Source of the DNA: Acidobacteriota bacterium
Lineage (GTDB): Bacteria > Acidobacteriota > UBA6911
Length of the DNA: 6,307 bases
Reading direction: 5' to 3'
Assembly: GCA_031254095.1 (NCBI GenBank)
Contig: JAIRVC010000226.1
Span: forward strand, 1-6,307
The position numbers were made by a program, and so were the translations under genes. Position 1 is the stretch's first letter, and the number at the start of each line of letters is the position of its first letter. Of this stretch, positions 5,466-6,307 are shown one piece after another. Below the pieces are notes generated by a model. The model was not told the origin of the DNA, made no database searches, and saw nothing but the letters and a program-made list of their open reading frames with translations.

Positions 5466-5970
5466 TGTCGCCGCGGTATTTCGCGTCCCCCTCGGCCAGC
5501 ACGGCCATCGTGCCGACAATGACGCCCCCGGCCTTCTTCACGAGCTTTTCCACCGCGCGCAGGGACTCGCCCGTGCTGATGACGTCGTCCACGATCAGTA
5601 CGCGCTTCCCCTTCATGCGCCTGGCCTCGGCGGCGTCGATATAGAGATTCTGCTTCTCGGCGGTAGTGATCGACCGCAGCTCGACGGAGAATACCTCCTT
5701 CATGTAGAGCTTGACGACCTTGCGGGCGATGATGTAGTTAGTCCCGCCGCCTTGGCGCGCCATTTCATGCACGAGCGGGATTCCCTTAGCCTCGGCGGTG
5801 ATCAGGATATCGTGCTCCGGCGCGGCCTTCAACAGATGCGTGGCGGCGGCCACCGTCATTTCCACGTCCCCGAACAGCACGAACGCGGCGATGCTCAGAT
5901 CATCCGTGATCCTGCAAACCGGAAGCCTCCGCTCCAGCCCCGCCACCTTCAGGGTGTAATATAGATCCAT
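5410..5970 (-). CDS. Adenine-PRTase-like phosphoribosyltransferase
   Basis: A 186-residue type I phosphoribosyltransferase. The PRPP-binding loop is VLIVDDVISTGES at 124-136 (Asp128, Asp129, Thr133, Gly134), and ILITAEAKGIPLVHEMAR (56-72) matches the nucleotide-side segment seen in adenine/xanthine enzymes. Length is close to Apt (about 170-180). It probably makes a purine nucleotide from free base and PRPP in salvage, but the base cannot be fixed from sequence, and a regulatory PRTase role is possible. The ATG at 5968-5970 has AAGGAG (5980-5985) 9 nt upstream. The frame is open to 6036, but this would put the start inside the promoter. The gene is convergent with the QueG-like gene and its last 56 bp overlap it; both reading frames look natural there. 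Confidence 0.88.
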   Translation of the reverse strand: MDLYYTLKVAGLERRLPVCRITDDLSIAAFVLFGDVEMTVAAATHLLKAAPEHDILITAEAKGIPLVHEMARQGGGTNYIIARKVVKLYMKEVFSVELRSITTAEKQNLYIDAAEARRMKGKRVLIVDDVISTGESLRAVEKLVKKAGGVIVGTMAVLAEGDAKYRGDITYLEHLPLMNPDGTPKE

Positions 5971-6005
5971 CACTGAGATCTCCTTACCATGTTTTAGGAA
6001 AACTT

Positions 6006-6065
6006 CCCCTATTGCAAGGGGTGATTTCCGACTCAATTATAGCACACTTCCGCGCAAAGCGGAAG
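6006..6065 (-). promoter_or_regulatory. PRTase promoter with flanking dyads
   Basis: Minus strand: an extended -10, TGCTATAAT (6036-6044), with a perfect TATAAT hexamer at 6036-6041. Just upstream, over the -35 zone, lies a 7-bp inverted repeat, CTTCCGC (6047-6053) and GCGGAAG (6059-6065), a possible operator. The hexamer 17 bp upstream is a poor -35 (TTCCGC), consistent with extended -10 use or activation. In the leader a small hairpin (6006-6010 with 6017-6021, AGGGG/CCCCT) lies about 20 nt upstream of the ribosome binding site. Confidence 0.6.
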
Positions 6066-6155
6066 CCAACCCCAAAAACCCGCCAAACCCCGCCCCGCTA
6101 AGCATTCCCGCCGCAAACGCCCTGACCCCCGAATTTTAAGGAAGTACATAGCCCC

Positions 6156-6307
6156 ATGAGAAACCTAAAGAAGCTGCTGGCCATTACTTTGGCCGCGGCG
6201 ATGCTGCTCTCGTTTGGGTCTGTCGCTTCGGCGAAGCCGATCAGTGAAGCGACCGACGCCGCGAAGGCGGGAACCCTGCTGGCTCAGTACGGCGACTTGG
6301 AAAAAGT
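6156..6307 (+). CDS. Secreted protein, N-terminus only
   Basis: The first 50 codons of a gene cut by the window edge. It begins with a classic Sec signal peptide: basic MRNLKK, hydrophobic core LLAITLAAAMLLSFG, and a cleavage site ASA before Lys27 (signal peptidase I AxA rule). The mature start, KPISEATDAAKAGTLLAQYG, is helical; it faintly recalls the entry to S-layer-homology or other cell-envelope modules, but too little is visible to name it. AAGGAAG (6138-6144) lies 11 nt upstream of the ATG. It is divergent from the PRTase gene. No clear promoter is seen in the GC-rich 90 bp upstream. Confidence 0.85.
   Translation, partial: MRNLKKLLAITLAAAMLLSFGSVASAKPISEATDAAKAGTLLAQYGDLEK

Noticed and set aside
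5449..5964. Plus-strand open frame (171 codons) opposite the PRTase gene
   Set aside because: It mirrors the PRTase reading frame, has no ribosome binding site and no recognisable motif.
5971..6036. Earlier ATG for the PRTase
   Set aside because: It would start at the -10 of the promoter; the ATG at 5968-5970 has a strong AAGGAG site.

Overview
The window looks like a chromosomal stretch of a moderate-to-high GC Firmicute, most likely in the Clostridia. This rests on strong AAGGAG-type ribosome binding sites, sigma-A-like promoters with 17-bp spacers, a small Cys4 zinc-ribbon protein, a YafY-type WYL regulator, and gene families common in that class. The assignment is inference from style, because no rRNA or other phylogenetic marker is present.

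Left part (1-3650, lower GC). It starts with the tail of an unrecognised gene on the + strand (1-158), followed by a hairpin that best fits a minus-strand terminator and two copies of a small hairpin-forming repeat. Two minus-strand units follow. The first is a WYL-domain regulator (717-1628) with a zinc-ribbon protein gene (350-616) downstream of it. Each has a promoter containing almost the same 20-bp dyad motif, which suggests one WYL regulon. The second is a TetR-family regulator (2989-3549, GTG start) followed after 7 bp by a membrane-anchored alpha/beta hydrolase (1878-2981). This pair is driven by a perfect-consensus promoter overlapped by a clear palindromic operator. Between the two units lies a 78-bp MITE/REP-like inverted repeat (1743-1820).

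Right part (3829-6307, clearly higher GC). A GufA/ZupT-type ZIP metal transporter (3829-4617, +) follows a leader rich in inverted repeats. Next is a short QueG-like double 4Fe-4S protein (4716-5465, +) with its own promoter. It converges on and overlaps by 56 bp an adenine-PRTase-like phosphoribosyltransferase gene (5410-5970, -). The window ends in the first 50 codons of a secreted protein (6156-6307, +), divergent from the PRTase gene.

No complete mobile element, CRISPR array, tRNA, rRNA or obvious multi-gene novel system is present. The most informative signals are regulatory: the shared dyad in the two WYL-side promoters, the TetR operator, and the alternating arms of the ZIP leader.
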